From Clostridium neonatale (GTDB lineage Bacteria > Bacillota > Clostridia > Clostridiales > Clostridiaceae), in assembly GCF_001458595.1 (NCBI RefSeq), contig NZ_LN890327.1, forward strand, positions 611,294-675,293: a DNA stretch of 64,000 nt, given 5' to 3'. The notes under the pieces were generated by a model. The model saw only the letters and a program-made list of their open reading frames with translations, was not told the DNA's origin and searched no databases. The number at the start of each line of letters is the position of its first letter. The stretch's first letter is position 1. Of this stretch, positions 43,626 through 52,938 are shown piece by piece. Position numbers and translations under genes: made by a program.

Positions 43626-44591
43626 ATGAAATATTATTTAGCACCAATGGAAGGAATCACAGGATACATATATAGAAATTCATATGCAAAATTCTTTCCT
43701 AGTTTTGATAAATATTTTACGCCTTTCATTATTCCAAACGAAAGCAAAAGTTTAAAAACTAAAGAACTAATAGATGTTCAACCTGAAAATAATAAAGGAT
43801 TAAATATAGTTCCTCAAATACTAACTAATGATGCAGAAGGTTTTATTATAACTGCAAATAAATTAAAGCAGTTAGGTTATAATGAAATTAATTTGAATTT
43901 AGGATGCCCTTCTGGAACAGTGGTTGGGAAGGGGAGAGGCGCAGGATTTCTAGCAAACAGGGATGAATTAGATAAATTTTTAGATGAAATATTTAAAATA
44001 GATAATATGAAGATTTCTATAAAAACGAGAATAGGAAAAGATAGACCAGAAGAGTTTTATGAACTTATAAAAATATATAATAAATATCCTTTGGAAGAAT
44101 TAATTATTCATCCTAGAACACGAGAAGATTTTTATGGAAACAAACCTAACTTAGAAGTATTTAAAGATGCATTATCTTTAAGCACAAATAAAGTATGTTA
44201 TAATGGTGATATTTTTACCGTAGAAAATCATAACAAATTAATAGAAACTTTTCCGAGTGTAAATACAATTATGATTGGAAGAGGAATATTAGCGAATCCA
44301 GGATTAATAAATGAAATTGAGAATAATATCAATATAGATAAAAAAACTTTAAAAAAGTTTCATGATTATATTTTGAATGAATATATAGAATTATTTCCAC
44401 AAGAAACAGGTGCTTTATTTAAAATGAAAGAGTTGTGGTCATATATGATTTATATGTTTTCAGATAATAAGAACTATATTAAAAAAATAAGGCAAGCGCA
44501 AAATTTAATAGATTATAATAAAGAAATTGCGAATTTGTTTATGGAACAAAAAATTATAGAAGGAGCAGGCTTATTTAGTAAAAGATATTAA
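43626..44591 (+). CDS. tRNA-dihydrouridine synthase family protein
   Basis: 321 residues. FMN-dependent TIM barrel of the Dus family: YLAPMEGITGYIYRNSYAKF at the start, NLGCPSGTVVGKGRGAGFL with the catalytic Cys, KTRIG and IHPRTREDFYGNKPN, and MIGRGILANPGL. It reduces uridines in tRNA D-loops using NADPH. This short clostridial type is likely the DusC-like branch; the exact target position is not determinable. Ribosome site AAGGAG. Confidence 0.92.
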   Translation: MKYYLAPMEGITGYIYRNSYAKFFPSFDKYFTPFIIPNESKSLKTKELIDVQPENNKGLNIVPQILTNDAEGFIITANKLKQLGYNEINLNLGCPSGTVVGKGRGAGFLANRDELDKFLDEIFKIDNMKISIKTRIGKDRPEEFYELIKIYNKYPLEELIIHPRTREDFYGNKPNLEVFKDALSLSTNKVCYNGDIFTVENHNKLIETFPSVNTIMIGRGILANPGLINEIENNINIDKKTLKKFHDYILNEYIELFPQETGALFKMKELWSYMIYMFSDNKNYIKKIRQAQNLIDYNKEIANLFMEQKIIEGAGLFSKRY

Positions 44592-44775
44592 AATGATTGA
44601 TATTAATCAGCAAAAAAAGTTCATGACATATATTTGGAATAAAATATAATACGATTTACTATGCTTCTTAATAAATAGCAACAAAGAGAATTTTGCTAGT
44701 ACAATTAAGTTGGATTTGATATAATCAAACATAATTCGACAGGATGAAGATATATTTAATATATGAGGTGAAAAT

Positions 44776-45711
44776 ATGAGAGAAAACTTTAAATTTAAGG
44801 ATAGTGATGGTATTGAATTAAATGTATACAAATGGATTCCTAAAGATGAAAAAATAGGAATAGTACAAATATCTCATGGAATGACAGAAAATGTACTAAG
44901 ATATGATGAATTTGCAGAATATTTAAATGATAAAGGTTTTATTGTATATGGTCATGATCATAGAGGACATGGATTAACTGCAAGGACAAAAGAAGATTTA
45001 GGATATATAGCTGATAATGAAGGATTTGATTGGTTAGTTAGAGATTTATATGAATTAATTTCTAATGCTAAACAAGAGAATAAAGGGTTACCAATTTATT
45101 TATTTGGACATAGCATGGGATCATTTGTTAGTCAAAGATTTGTAGAATTACATGGAAAAGACATAGATGGATTAATACTATCAGGAAGTAATGGAGAACC
45201 AACTAAATTAACACCATTTGGAATATTAATATCTAGATTAGAAATTAAGCTTTTTGGAAGAAAACATACTAGTAAAGTTATGGATAAATTATCTTTTGGA
45301 AATTTTAATAAAAAATTTAAACCCAATAGAACTCCTTATGACTGGTTATGCAGTGTAGATAGCGAAGTAGATAAATATATTGCTAATGAACATTGCGGAT
45401 TTGTGTGCTCTTCCTCATTTTATTATGATCTTTTAAGAGGACTTAAGGAAATTCATAATGAGAAAAATTTTATATCCATACCGAATGAATTGCCAATATA
45501 TATATTAGCTGGAGATATGGACCCTGTTGGATTCTTTGGGAAAGGAATAATGAATTTATATGAAAAACTAAAGAATAATGGAATTAAGGATGTTAAATAT
45601 AAACTTTATAAAGATAAACGCCATGAAATATTGAATGAAGATAATAAAGAGGAAGTAATGAACGATATTTCAATTTGGTTATTAGATAAAGTTAATAGTA
45701 AGAATGCATAA
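44776..45711 (+). CDS. Alpha/beta hydrolase, monoacylglycerol lipase-like
   Basis: 311 residues. Nucleophile elbow FGHSMGSF, oxyanion-loop region ISHGMTENVLRY, HDHRGHG motif and catalytic His in KDKRHEILNE, matching Hydrolase_4 (lysophospholipase/monoglyceride lipase) proteins. Asp is likely in LAGDMDPVG. Cytoplasmic, with no signal. Ribosome site GAGGTG. The next gene is a TetR regulator with its own promoter. Confidence 0.9.
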   Translation: MRENFKFKDSDGIELNVYKWIPKDEKIGIVQISHGMTENVLRYDEFAEYLNDKGFIVYGHDHRGHGLTARTKEDLGYIADNEGFDWLVRDLYELISNAKQENKGLPIYLFGHSMGSFVSQRFVELHGKDIDGLILSGSNGEPTKLTPFGILISRLEIKLFGRKHTSKVMDKLSFGNFNKKFKPNRTPYDWLCSVDSEVDKYIANEHCGFVCSSSFYYDLLRGLKEIHNEKNFISIPNELPIYILAGDMDPVGFFGKGIMNLYEKLKNNGIKDVKYKLYKDKRHEILNEDNKEEVMNDISIWLLDKVNSKNA

Positions 45712-45730
45712 TTAAATTAATCAAAACTAA

Positions 45731-45805
45731 TTTTCATAATTAACTTATTGTAAAATTATGAAAAAGTAGTTTATACTAAATATAGTAATTTATTATATTT
45801 AGTAT
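45731..45805 (+). promoter_or_regulatory. tetR promoter with nested inverted repeats (candidate autoregulatory operators)
   Basis: TTGTAA (45748-45753) and TATACT (45772-45777) form a promoter. ATACTAAATATA (45773-45784) and TATATTTAGTAT (45794-45805) are a perfect 12-bp inverted repeat over and after the -10. A second perfect 11-bp inverted repeat, TTTTCATAATT / AATTATGAAAA, spans 45731-45764 over the -35. Confidence 0.6.
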
Positions 45806-45826
45806 TTAATTAACTGGGGTGAAAAT

Positions 45827-46414
45827 GTGAGAGAACTAAAGAGTGTTGAAGAAAAAATTTTAGATAGATCACTTTACCTTTTTGGTAAAAATGGATCTAC
45901 TAATGTGCCCATAAGAACTATTGCAAAAGAAGCTAATGTAAATGTAGGGGCAATAAATTATTACTTTGGAAGCAAAGATGAAATGATAAGAACTGTTCAG
46001 AGATTTTATATAGAAAATACAATAGCTGCTTATTTACCATTAGATAATGATGAACTAAATGATGAAGAAAAGGTAGTTTTATGTCTTAATGAAATAATGG
46101 AATATTCATTAAGATACCCAGGAGTTATTGTAATGCATAAAGAAGCAGTAAATGCTGAAGTTAAGGATGAAATGTCTAATCAAATTATAAATATAACAGC
46201 TAGTATGAATGAGAAGCTTGATAAAATTTTAATAAAGGTTTTGGATAGCTCAGAAGAAGATTTTAAATATCATAGAATGATTGTTTTATCATCAGTTTTA
46301 TATCCTACAAGTGATAAAAATATTCAAGTATTTAATGAAGAATTTTTAAAAAATAAAGATGGAAGAATAAATTACATAAAATACATATTAAAAATATTAA
46401 AAGGAAATAGATAA
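45827..46414 (+). CDS. TetR family transcriptional regulator
   Basis: 195 residues, GTG start after GGGGTG. The N-terminal TetR HTH is ILDRSLYLFGKNGSTNVPIR, then TIAKEANVNVGAINYYFGSK. The C-terminal ligand domain is unremarkable and resembles the CerR/YbiH-like group by its start. Dyads at its promoter suggest autoregulation. The flavoenzyme gene downstream has a separate palindromic promoter element and is a possible target. Confidence 0.92.
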   Translation: MRELKSVEEKILDRSLYLFGKNGSTNVPIRTIAKEANVNVGAINYYFGSKDEMIRTVQRFYIENTIAAYLPLDNDELNDEEKVVLCLNEIMEYSLRYPGVIVMHKEAVNAEVKDEMSNQIINITASMNEKLDKILIKVLDSSEEDFKYHRMIVLSSVLYPTSDKNIQVFNEEFLKNKDGRINYIKYILKILKGNR

Positions 46415-46421
46415 ATTATAG

Positions 46422-46458
46422 AAGTCATCTAATAGAATTAATTAGATGACTTTTTAAT
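46422..46458 (+). terminator. Intrinsic terminator of tetR
   Basis: Perfect 12-bp stem AAGTCATCTAAT and complement, 7-nt loop, then TTTAATTT. Confidence 0.82.
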
Positions 46459-46469
46459 TTGTTATAAAT

Positions 46470-46520
46470 AAAACAAAATGTTTAAAACATATTGTTTTAA
46501 AATTTAAAATGCTTTATAAT
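46470..46520 (+). promoter_or_regulatory. Promoter and palindrome upstream of the flavoenzyme gene
   Basis: ATGTTTAAAACAT (46479-46491) is a perfect palindrome inside a wider near-symmetric AAAACA...TGTTTT frame (46470-46498) that overlaps a TTGTTT -35 (46493-46498). TATAAT follows at 46515-46520 with a 16-bp spacer. A candidate operator, perhaps for the adjacent TetR protein, although its sequence differs from the tetR dyads. Confidence 0.5.
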
Positions 46521-46614
46521 TTGCTTATAAACAGTATGAAATTTTATTCATAGGTTTTAGTTGATAATAAAGTCAATGAAATCGTTAACTATTAAATATA
46601 GAGGAGGTCTTTTT

Positions 46615-48555
46615 ATGTATTATAACAATCTTTTTAGTCCTATAAAAATAAGAGGGATGGAAATAAGAAATAGAGTGGAGTTTCCAGCTATGGGAACTAA
46701 GATGTTAAATGGTAGTAAATATGTTACTGACCAATTAATAAATTATCATGTGGCTAGAGCACGTGGAGGAAATGGTATTAATTTTACTGAAGTATGTTCA
46801 GTTTATGAAAAAGCTTCACCTAAGAATTTTTTAGCGATTTCAGATGATAAGTACATTCCAGGATTAAAGAAATTAGCTGATGCAATTCATGAGGCAGGGG
46901 CTAAAGCAGGTGTACAGCTTTGGTTAGGTGGATCAGCTGTAATGTTTAGTGGTGATACAGATGTTAATGTAGTACTTCCAAGCGAATTTAAGGTTGGAGA
47001 TGACTATGTGATACCAGGTGCAAGTATAGAGGTTATTAAAGAATGTATTGCTGCATTTGGAAAAGCAGCTAAACGTGCTGTGCAAGCTGGTTATGATGCT
47101 ATAGAATTTCATGCGGGACATAATTATACACCGCATTCTTTCTTAAGTGGAGCCTTTAATAAAAGGACAGATGAATATGGAGGAACCTTAGAGAATCGTG
47201 GGAGATTCCTGATTGAATGTATAGAATCAATCCGTAATAATATTCCAGAAGATATGCCTTTATTTATGCGTATCGATGCTCATGATGATTGTTTAGAAGA
47301 TGGACTTACAATTGAAGAAGTTATTGAATTTTGTAAATCAGCTAAAAAGGCAGGCGTAGATGTATTAGATGTGTCTAGAGGAAATTTCTCAAGTGCTGCG
47401 ATAAAATATGAAGTGCCACCAGTAGATTTGCCAAGAGGATTTAATGTAGAAAACGCAGCTAGAATTAAAAAAGAAACTGGAATGATTACAGTTGCAGTAG
47501 GAAGAATAAATGCCCCTGAACAAGCTGATGAAATTATAAGAAGTGGTAAAGCAGATATGGTTGTAATTGGAAGGGCTCAATTAGCAGATCCTGAGTTCTG
47601 CAATAAAGCTATGAATGGAAAAATAGAAGATATTATAAGATGTGTAGGTTGCAATCAAGGCTGTTATGATGGATATGCATCTCCAGAGGTTCCATTTATA
47701 ACATGTATGAGAAATCCTGCACTGGGAAGAGAAGCGGAATATGGTTTATTAAAGACAGATTCACCTAAAAAAGTATTAGTAATAGGTGGTGGAGTGTCTG
47801 GGTTAGAAGCTGCAATAAATTTAAAGGATATAGGACATAATCCAATAGTTTGTGAAGCTTCTGATTCACTTGGAGGACAGTTTGTTCTTGCAGGTGCAGC
47901 TCCTAGAAAGGGAGAAATGAAAGAAGCCGCAATTTCTATGGGAGAAATGGCTAAACGAAAAGGAATAGAAATAAGGCTTTCAACAGTAGTTACCCCTAAG
48001 GTTATTGAAGAAATAAATCCAGATGTAGTAATAGTAGCAGTTGGATCTGAACCAATTAATTTAAAAGTATCAGGAGCTGATTTAGAAAATGTAACTAATT
48101 CACATGATGTACTTTCAGGAAAAGTTAATATTTCAGGAAAAGTTGTAATAATAGGAGGAGGACTTGTTGGCTTAGAGGTTGCAGAATATATTTCAGGTAA
48201 GGCAGATAAGATAACTGTAATTGAAATGCTTGACCAAGTTGCAAAAGACTTAGGACAACTTCGTAAAATTTGTGTTATGGAAAATTTATTTGCTGAGTCA
48301 ATCAATACTATTACGAATGCTAAATGTATTGAAATAAAAGAAAGCTCAGTTGTTATAGATAATAAAGGAAGTATAGAAGAAATTGAATGTGACTCAGTAG
48401 TTGTATCTATTGGAGCAAAATCTCGTAAATTCAATGAAATATCAGATTATTGTGATAAAAACAATATAAAATATTATACTATTGGAGATGCAGTTAGAGC
48501 TCGTAGGGCTTTAAATTGTATTGCAGAGGCTGTAGAAGTGGCAAGACAAATATAA
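46615..48555 (+). CDS. Fe-S flavoenzyme of the 2-enoate reductase / BaiCD / 2,4-dienoyl-CoA reductase family
   Basis: 646 residues from ATG 46615, after GAGGAGG. An N-terminal Old-Yellow-Enzyme FMN barrel (LFSPIKIRGMEIRNRVEFPA; HAGHNYTPHSFLSGAFNKRT) is followed by a [4Fe-4S] motif CVGCNQGCYDGY...CMRNP. The C-terminal FAD/NAD module has two GxGxxG sites, VLVIGGGVSGLEAA and VVIIGGGLVGLEVAEY. This is the full architecture of clostridial enoate reductases and of the bile-acid enzymes BaiCD/BaiH. It reduces an activated C=C bond with NAD(P)H. No other bai genes are near, so a general 2-enoate or enone substrate is more likely. Confidence 0.88.
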   Translation: MYYNNLFSPIKIRGMEIRNRVEFPAMGTKMLNGSKYVTDQLINYHVARARGGNGINFTEVCSVYEKASPKNFLAISDDKYIPGLKKLADAIHEAGAKAGVQLWLGGSAVMFSGDTDVNVVLPSEFKVGDDYVIPGASIEVIKECIAAFGKAAKRAVQAGYDAIEFHAGHNYTPHSFLSGAFNKRTDEYGGTLENRGRFLIECIESIRNNIPEDMPLFMRIDAHDDCLEDGLTIEEVIEFCKSAKKAGVDVLDVSRGNFSSAAIKYEVPPVDLPRGFNVENAARIKKETGMITVAVGRINAPEQADEIIRSGKADMVVIGRAQLADPEFCNKAMNGKIEDIIRCVGCNQGCYDGYASPEVPFITCMRNPALGREAEYGLLKTDSPKKVLVIGGGVSGLEAAINLKDIGHNPIVCEASDSLGGQFVLAGAAPRKGEMKEAAISMGEMAKRKGIEIRLSTVVTPKVIEEINPDVVIVAVGSEPINLKVSGADLENVTNSHDVLSGKVNISGKVVIIGGGLVGLEVAEYISGKADKITVIEMLDQVAKDLGQLRKICVMENLFAESINTITNAKCIEIKESSVVIDNKGSIEEIECDSVVVSIGAKSRKFNEISDYCDKNNIKYYTIGDAVRARRALNCIAEAVEVARQI

Positions 48556-48756
48556 AATAGAGATACTCTTAAAAACATATAAAATTATAGTTGGACATAA
48601 TTAATTTAAAAAATAAGTTGAAGTTATATGTGATATTATGTTAAAAAATTAATATAATAAAGAAAATGTGCAATTGCACAAAGAATATTATTCAATTGCA
48701 AGTTGAAATATATAATTAACAGGTAGTATAATGAAAAAAAGATAAATAATAAAGCA

Positions 48757-48794
48757 GCGGAGCTTATTTAAAAGATTAAGCTTCGCTATTTTTT
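48757..48794 (+). terminator. Intrinsic terminator
   Basis: Stem AGCGGAGCTT / AAGCTTCGCT with one mismatch, 12-nt loop and TATTTTTT tail. It lies 200 bp past the flavoenzyme gene. Confidence 0.7.
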
Positions 48795-48840
48795 AAATAA
48801 ATAATTACAAAAAAATCAATATATATATAAAATAATTACA

Positions 48841-48887
48841 AACAAAGGCGTTATGTATAAATTATATTAATGTCTTTGTTTGTTTTT
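48841..48887 (+). terminator. Second hairpin before the liv operon (terminator or attenuator)
   Basis: AACAAAGGCGTTA pairs along its full 13 bases with TAATGTCTTTGTT using two G-U pairs, then TGTTTTTAT follows. It sits 70 bp before livK, so attenuation of the operon is possible. Confidence 0.55.
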
Positions 48888-48955
48888 ATATAGAAATACA
48901 TTTATTTAGCGAATGAAAATAAAAAATTTTATTACATTGAAAGAAGGGGATTTTT

Positions 48956-50128
48956 ATGAAAAAAGTGTTAAGAAAAATAGCTGCTATAGTTACTGTAGCC
49001 TCAATGTGTATGCTGTCATTTACAGGATGTAGTGAAACTAAAAGTGGGGGCAGTAGCTCATCCGGTAAAGAGTCTGATACTATCAATTTAGGCTTTGTAC
49101 TTCCTTTAACAGGTAGTGTTCCTAATCTTGGTAGTGCAATGAAGAATGGTGCAGAGCTAGCAATTGAAGAAATTAATAATGCTGGTGGAATTAATGGAAA
49201 AAAAATTAAAGCTACTATTGAAGATGATGAAAATAAACCAGCTACTGCACCAAATGCTATTACAAAATTAATAGAACAGGATAAAGTTGATGCAGTACTC
49301 GGAACATATGCGAGTAGTTGTTCAATCGCAATGGCCCCAATTGCAGCTCAAAATAAAAAAGTTATGCTTTCTATTGGTTCTACAAATGCTAAGGTTACAA
49401 GTGAAGGTGGAGAATATGTATTCCGTGCGTGCTTTATAGATCCATTCCAAGGGAAGATAGCAGCAGAGTATGCATATAACGATTTAGATGCAAAAAAAGT
49501 TGCAGTTTTATATGATGTTGGAAAAGACTATTGTGTTGGAATTTCAGATACATTTAAAGAAACAATTACAAGTTTAGGTGGAGAAATTGCATATGAAGGA
49601 AAATATAATACTGGAGAAAGTGATTTCAAATCTTACTTAACAGAAATAAAAAATAAAGGTGTAAAAGTACTATATATACCTGATGATTATGATGTTGTAG
49701 GATTAATTGCAAAACAAATAAAGGAAATTGGTTTGGAAGTTCAATTATTAGGTAGTGATTCATGGTCAGATCCAGGACTTATAGAAGTTGGAGGAGATGC
49801 AGTTGAAGGTGCATATTTTACAGATCACGTATCGATTAAATCTGAAAAATTAGCTAAGTTTGCAGAGACTTATAAAAATAAATTTGGACAAGATCCAGGT
49901 GCATTCTCAGTATTGGCTTATGACTCAGTATACATTATTTCAGCAGCAATTAAAAATGCAGGAAGTACAGACTCAGATGCAATTAAAGATGCATTAAATA
50001 AACTAGATGAAGATTGTGGAACTACACACTATAAATTTGATGAAAATAGAGATCCTATTAAGAGTGTTGTAATAAATCAAGTTAAAAATGGACAATTCGA
50101 ATTTGTAAAAGAAATTGAACCTAAATAG
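48956..50128 (+). CDS. livK: Branched-chain amino-acid ABC transporter substrate-binding lipoprotein
   Basis: 390 residues. Lipobox LSFTGCSET. Peripla_BP_6 fold as in LivK/LivJ: LGFVLPLTGSVPNLGSAMKN, ELAIEEINNAGGINGKKIKA, GTYASSCSIAMAPIAAQNKK and VEGAYFTDHVS. Presents leucine, isoleucine, valine or a similar ligand to LivHM. Ribosome site GAAGGGG. First gene of livKHMGF. Confidence 0.93.
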   Translation: MKKVLRKIAAIVTVASMCMLSFTGCSETKSGGSSSSGKESDTINLGFVLPLTGSVPNLGSAMKNGAELAIEEINNAGGINGKKIKATIEDDENKPATAPNAITKLIEQDKVDAVLGTYASSCSIAMAPIAAQNKKVMLSIGSTNAKVTSEGGEYVFRACFIDPFQGKIAAEYAYNDLDAKKVAVLYDVGKDYCVGISDTFKETITSLGGEIAYEGKYNTGESDFKSYLTEIKNKGVKVLYIPDDYDVVGLIAKQIKEIGLEVQLLGSDSWSDPGLIEVGGDAVEGAYFTDHVSIKSEKLAKFAETYKNKFGQDPGAFSVLAYDSVYIISAAIKNAGSTDSDAIKDALNKLDEDCGTTHYKFDENRDPIKSVVINQVKNGQFEFVKEIEPK

Positions 50129-50231
50129 GGAAGATTAGGGGAAATTATATAAAATGTTTGCAGCAAATTGTATAAAATAATGCAAGCATTTTATATAGCT
50201 TATAGTACAGATTATAGGGAGGCGAAAAAAG

Positions 50232-51116
50232 ATGAATACTTTGGTGCAGCAAATCGTGAATGGTATTTGTCAGGGGAGTGTTTATGCACTCATAGCAATA
50301 GGATATACCATGGTATATGGAATTATAAAATTAATTAACTTTGCACATTGTGATATTTATATGTTTGGAGCATACGCAGGATACTTTGCTGTTTCAGTAT
50401 GCAGATTTGGTTTTTCAGGAACATTAGTTTTTGCTATGGTAGCATGTGCAGCATTAGGAATGCTCATAGAAAGAGTTGCATACAAACCATTGCGTAATTC
50501 ACCAAAAGTTACATTATTTATTACTACAATGGGTGTGGAATTATTGTTACAAAATTTAATTAAAACAAATGTCCTCGCAGGACCAAATACAAAATCATTT
50601 CCTGAAATATTACCTTTAACATCATATAAATTAGGAAGTATCATCATAAGCAATTATCAAATTATTGCTGTTCTTACAACATTATTACTTTGTATTATAT
50701 TACAATTTATTATTAAGAAGACAAGTGTTGGGAGAGCTATGAGAGCTACTTCTTTTGATATGGATGCAGCAGCATTAATGGGAATTAATACAAATAGAGT
50801 TATTTCATTAACTTTTGCATTGGGATCGTTACTCGCAGGAACTGCCGGAGTATTAGTTGGTATGTTATATCCAAAACTAACACCAGCAATGGGGGTTATG
50901 CCAGGTTTAAAATCATTTGTAGCAGCTGTTCTTGGTGGAATTGGAATAATTCCAGGAGCAATGGTTGGTGGAATTATTATGGGACTAATTGAAACTTTAT
51001 CAAAGGTTTATATTAGTTCAGGTTTATCAGATGCAATAGCATTTTCAATACTTATAATTATTCTTTTAGTAAAGCCAGATGGCTTATTTGGAAAGAATGC
51101 AAGAGAGAAAGTGTAG
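50232..51116 (+). CDS. livH: Branched-chain amino-acid ABC transporter permease
   Basis: 294 residues with about eight TM helices. LivH signatures: QQIVNGICQGSVYALIAIGY, YTMVYGIIKLINFAHCDIYM and AVLGGIGIIPGAMVGGIIMG. The ribosome site GGGAGGCG directly precedes the ATG. Forms the channel with LivM, whose gene begins immediately after the stop. Confidence 0.94.
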   Translation: MNTLVQQIVNGICQGSVYALIAIGYTMVYGIIKLINFAHCDIYMFGAYAGYFAVSVCRFGFSGTLVFAMVACAALGMLIERVAYKPLRNSPKVTLFITTMGVELLLQNLIKTNVLAGPNTKSFPEILPLTSYKLGSIIISNYQIIAVLTTLLLCIILQFIIKKTSVGRAMRATSFDMDAAALMGINTNRVISLTFALGSLLAGTAGVLVGMLYPKLTPAMGVMPGLKSFVAAVLGGIGIIPGAMVGGIIMGLIETLSKVYISSGLSDAIAFSILIIILLVKPDGLFGKNAREKV

Positions 51117-51128
51117 GTGAAAAGATTT

Positions 51129-52160
51129 ATGGATATTAATGCAGAAAAAATGAATTTTAAAAAAAGTATAAAAAAGACCTACATTAATAATGCTGTTACT
51201 CTCGGAGTTATATTGATTATATACTGGATAGCATTGATGATGATTCAAATGGGTATTATGGATAACTATACCCTAAGAATTATAAAGCAGGTTGGTATAT
51301 TTATGATAGCGGCATTTGGACTTAATTTAATACTAGGGTTTACTGGTCAGCTTACTATGGGACATGCAGCTTTTATGTCAATTGGTGCATATGGTTCTGC
51401 AATAATGACTCAAAATTTTAATATGCCTTTTGCAGTATCATTAATTGTAGGAACTATAGTAGCATGTATTTTAGCCGCAGCAATAGGTTATCCAATCTTA
51501 AGATTAAAAGGTGACTATTTAGCAATATGTACATTAGGATTTGGTGAAATTGTTAAAGTTATTATTCAAAACATCGATTATGTAGGCGGTGCTAGAGGAA
51601 TGACAAGCATACCTACAAAGTCAAGTCTCTTAATTATTTTCTTGTGTGTATGTGGATGCTTTGCATTTCTTAAAAATTTACTGCATTCATCTAAGGGAAG
51701 GGCTATAATGTCAGTCCGTGAAGATGAAATTTCTGCTGAAGCAATGGGAATAAACACTACAAAATATAAAATGATCGCTTTTATAATCGGAAGTGGCATG
51801 GCTGGGCTTGCAGGAGGATTGTATGCCCATTTTAATACATTTATTGATCCAGTAACATTTAATTTCTCAAAATCATTTGAATTAATTACTTATGTTGTAC
51901 TTGGAGGAATGGGAAGCCTATCAGGAACAGTAATTGGAACATCTATATTAATATTTTTGCCAGAATCATTACGTGGTTTAGGTGATGCATTAAAGGAAAA
52001 TCGTATGTTAATATATGCATTTTTACTTGTTTTAATGATGATCTTTAGGCCAGATGGAATCTTAGGCTCTAAAGAAATAACAGTAAAAGGTATAGTTAAA
52101 TGGATAAAAAAATTATTTTCTAAGAAAACTTCTAAATCAGAAACAAAGGTAGGTGCATAG
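51129..52160 (+). CDS. livM: Branched-chain amino-acid ABC transporter permease
   Basis: 343 residues from ATG 51129, spaced eight bases after AGGTGA. A GTG at 51117, right at the livH stop, is an alternative start that adds four residues. Signatures of LivM: FGLNLILGFTGQLTMGHAAF, ILRLKGDYLAICTLGFGEIV and TYVVLGGMGSLSGTVIGT. About ten TM helices. Confidence 0.93.
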   Translation: MDINAEKMNFKKSIKKTYINNAVTLGVILIIYWIALMMIQMGIMDNYTLRIIKQVGIFMIAAFGLNLILGFTGQLTMGHAAFMSIGAYGSAIMTQNFNMPFAVSLIVGTIVACILAAAIGYPILRLKGDYLAICTLGFGEIVKVIIQNIDYVGGARGMTSIPTKSSLLIIFLCVCGCFAFLKNLLHSSKGRAIMSVREDEISAEAMGINTTKYKMIAFIIGSGMAGLAGGLYAHFNTFIDPVTFNFSKSFELITYVVLGGMGSLSGTVIGTSILIFLPESLRGLGDALKENRMLIYAFLLVLMMIFRPDGILGSKEITVKGIVKWIKKLFSKKTSKSETKVGA

Positions 52161-52161
52161 C

Positions 52162-52938
52162 ATGGCTTTATTGAATGTAGAAAATCTAACAATAAAATTC
52201 GGAGGATTGACAGCAGTTTCTGAAGTGAATATGGAAATTGGAGAGGAAAGTCTTGTAGGCCTTATTGGACCTAATGGAGCTGGAAAAACAACATTGTTTA
52301 ACATGCTTACAGGTGTTTATAAACCTACATATGGAAAGATAGAATTTAATAATGAAAGAATTGATGGTATTAAGCCTTATGATATAGCGTCAAAAAGAAT
52401 TTCAAGAACATTTCAAAATATTCGTCTATTTAAAGAATTAACCGTTCTTGAAAATGTAATGACAAGCTTTGACTGTCAAGCTAAAACAAGTTTGCTTGGA
52501 TCTGTTCTTCATACTCCAGGGCAAATTATAGAAGAAGAAAGCATGAAAGCAGAAGCAATGAACTTCTTAAAAATTATGAAATTAGAGAATAAAGCTAACG
52601 AGCTTGCAAAAAATTTACCATATGGAGAGCAGAGAAGGTTAGAAATTGCCAGAGCTTTAGCTGTAAAGCCTAAGTTATTATTATTAGATGAGCCAGCAGC
52701 AGGAATGAATCCACAAGAAACAAAGGAATTAACAGATATGATTAGATGGATTAAGGATGAATTTAAAATATCTGTATTACTTATTGAGCATGATATGAAG
52801 CTGGTTATGAATGTTTGTGAATATATTTATGTTCTTTCATTTGGTCAGATTATAGCAAATGGAGTACCAGAAGAAATACAAAAGAATCCAAAGGTAATAG
52901 AAGCATACCTTGGAAGGGGGGCTGATAAGCATGCTTAA
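52162..52938 (+). CDS. livG: Branched-chain amino-acid ABC transporter ATPase
   Basis: 258 residues from ATG 52162, one base after the livM stop. Walker A GPNGAGKTT, Q-loop SRTFQNIRLFKELT, signature LPYGEQRRLEIARAL, Walker B LLLLDEPAAGMNP and switch His LIEHDMKLVM. The LivG-type signature YGEQRR is diagnostic. Its last 8 bases overlap livF. Confidence 0.94.
   Translation: MALLNVENLTIKFGGLTAVSEVNMEIGEESLVGLIGPNGAGKTTLFNMLTGVYKPTYGKIEFNNERIDGIKPYDIASKRISRTFQNIRLFKELTVLENVMTSFDCQAKTSLLGSVLHTPGQIIEEESMKAEAMNFLKIMKLENKANELAKNLPYGEQRRLEIARALAVKPKLLLLDEPAAGMNPQETKELTDMIRWIKDEFKISVLLIEHDMKLVMNVCEYIYVLSFGQIIANGVPEEIQKNPKVIEAYLGRGADKHA

Larger units (their letters stand above)
48556..48955. other. Intergenic region before the liv operon
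   Basis: Non-coding. It holds two hairpin terminators listed separately and presumably the liv promoter. A possible ribosome-site-like AAAGAAGGGG lies at 48940-48949, directly before livK. Confidence 0.5.

Noticed and set aside
47664-48434. 256-codon open frame on the minus strand
   Set aside because: Antisense to the flavoenzyme gene, with Ser/Thr/Ile/Pro-rich low-complexity composition and no ribosome site; the plus strand has full domain motifs.
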